From positions 1 to 6,202 of the forward strand of contig JBKPFS010000016.1 in NCBI GenBank assembly GCA_046728935.1: 6,202 nucleotides of DNA, given 5' to 3'. The notes under the pieces are model-generated. The model had not been told where the DNA came from. It did no database searches and saw only the letters and a program-made list of their open reading frames with translations. The stretch comes from DATAFO01 sp046728935 (lineage in GTDB: Bacteria; Actinomycetota; Thermoleophilia; Solirubrobacterales; 70-9). The position numbers and the translations under genes were made by a program. The first letter of the stretch is position 1. Each line of letters begins with the position of its first letter. Shown piece after piece: positions 5,426 to 6,202 of this stretch.

Positions 5426-6202
5426 CTAGAACCCGAGCGGCTCGCGGTCGGCCGCGACGCCCTCGCGATCCTCGCGCTGGCGTCGGACGTGAGGGCTCCA
5501 GCGCAGGAACTCCTCGACCTCCCGCTCGTAGGTGTAGGTCTCCTCGCCGCCGCGCATCACTGGCACGAGCCGCAGGTGCTCCCCGAGCTTGATCACCGCC
5601 TCCCGCGAGGTGTATCCGTAGCGAAAGCCGGTCGCCTTCAAGAGGCGGTTGTCGACCCCGCGGCCGAAGCGCAGCAGGTTCCACATCTCGTCCGGGATCC
5701 TGAGGCCCAGCCGATGGAGCGGGCCAGCCAGCGCGCCGGTGCCGAACGGGGGCAGGATCGGCAGCGGGCGCTTGCCGAGCAGGGAGATCGCCTCCGATAA
5801 CGCCAGCACGCCGTCCGCGGCGACGTTGAACACCCCGGGCATGACGTGGAACGTGGCGTGCTCGAGGGCGTGGACGACGTCGTCCTCGTGGACGAACTGA
5901 AGCCGCGGATCGAACCCCAGCACCATCGGCACAAAGGGCAGCCGGAACATGCGGACGAACGCGGTGTCGACGTCGGGCCCGAGCACGTTCGCGCAGCGCA
6001 GGACGGTGACGGCGACCTCGGGGTGCTTCTCCGAGAAGTCGGCGACCGCGTTCTCGGCGTCGACCAGGTCGCGCTCGAGCGGGGTCCGCGGCGCGTGGGG
6101 GCGCGGCAGCTCCTCGGTGAAGAACGCCGGATCGTCCTGCTCCGAGCCGTAGCGATGGGTCGAGCTCTTGAAGACGAACTTCCGCACCGGCGAGTCCCCG
6201 CC
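5426..6202 (-). CDS. NAD-dependent epimerase/dehydratase-like SDR, 5' end outside window
   Basis: The C-terminal 258 residues of an extended short-chain dehydrogenase/reductase; the NAD-binding Gly-rich start is upstream of the window. The GTG at 6187-6185 is internal (PVRKFVFKSST), not the true start. Visible landmarks, numbered from the window edge, are FKSSTHRYGS (11-20), the active-site Ser strand; VTVLRCANVLGP (65-76); GFDPRLQFVHEDDVVHAL (96-113), a family-typical block; and GVFNVAADGVLALSEAI (123-139). The pattern resembles the mycobacterial GalE2-like group from memory. In most SDRs a YxxxK pair would lie before the AE at 49-50; here the stretch reads PLERDLVDAE (41-50), with no Tyr and no Lys. 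The usual epimerase chemistry is therefore doubtful, and a binding role or altered reaction is possible. The tail from about 236 is charged and looks variable. Substrate and pathway cannot be named. The gene is followed by a hairpin with TTTT, suggesting that its transcript ends there. Confidence 0.85.
   Translation of the reverse strand, partial: GGDSPVRKFVFKSSTHRYGSEQDDPAFFTEELPRPHAPRTPLERDLVDAENAVADFSEKHPEVAVTVLRCANVLGPDVDTAFVRMFRLPFVPMVLGFDPRLQFVHEDDVVHALEHATFHVMPGVFNVAADGVLALSEAISLLGKRPLPILPPFGTGALAGPLHRLGLRIPDEMWNLLRFGRGVDNRLLKATGFRYGYTSREAVIKLGEHLRLVPVMRGGEETYTYEREVEEFLRWSPHVRRQREDREGVAADREPLGF

Noticed and set aside
5793..5800. TCCGATAA resembling the WhiG/FliA -10 GCCGATAA on the plus strand
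   Set aside because: It lies antisense inside the SDR gene, has no TAAA-like -35 at 15-16 bases, and no gene starts downstream of it.

Overview
The window is about 6.2 kb of very GC-rich bacterial chromosome. All six genes that I can support lie on the minus strand, so transcription runs from high to low coordinates. GC-rich codon use, a WhiG/FliA-type sigma factor beside a Xer recombinase, an EF-G2-type paralogue and a mycobacterial GalE2-like SDR all point to Actinobacteria in the broad sense. A deep-branching class such as Thermoleophilia is my best guess, but that is recall of protein resemblance, not a computed placement.

Layout in the direction of transcription: (1) 6202-5426, an NAD-dependent epimerase/dehydratase-like SDR whose 5' end lies outside the window. 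(2) 5425-5349, a short gap with a hairpin followed by TTTT and a possible -10. (3) 5348-4311, a membrane-anchored L,D-transpeptidase with a VanW/PG_binding_4-type region and a YkuD domain. (4) 4310-4104, a 207-bp non-coding gap with two inverted repeats, one a 16-bp near-perfect palindrome. (5) 4103-3180, a tyrosine recombinase of the XerC/XerD type with all six catalytic residues. (6) 3179-3101, a short gap with a GC hairpin and a small palindrome. (7) 3100-2327, a sigma-28 family (WhiG/FliA-like) sigma factor. (8) 2319-208, an EF-G-like GTPase only 7 bases after the sigma gene. (9) 207-154, a GC hairpin. (10) 153-1, the start of a small protein with two CxxC pairs that runs off the window.

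The genes serve cell-envelope maintenance (L,D-transpeptidase), chromosome dimer resolution (Xer), alternative transcription (sigma factor) and translation (EF-G paralogue). Only sigma and EF-G are close enough to suggest one transcript. The Xer-then-WhiG order recalls the dprA-xerC-whiG-rpsB neighbourhood of other actinobacteria, so this looks like core chromosome rather than an island. I see no transposon, CRISPR array, RNA gene, phage gene or toxin-antitoxin module.

I found no clearly new multi-gene system. The points most worth a second look are the EF-G paralogue with altered GTPase motifs, the palindromes in front of the Xer gene, the SDR without a YxxxK active-site pair, and a possible leaderless start for the EF-G paralogue.
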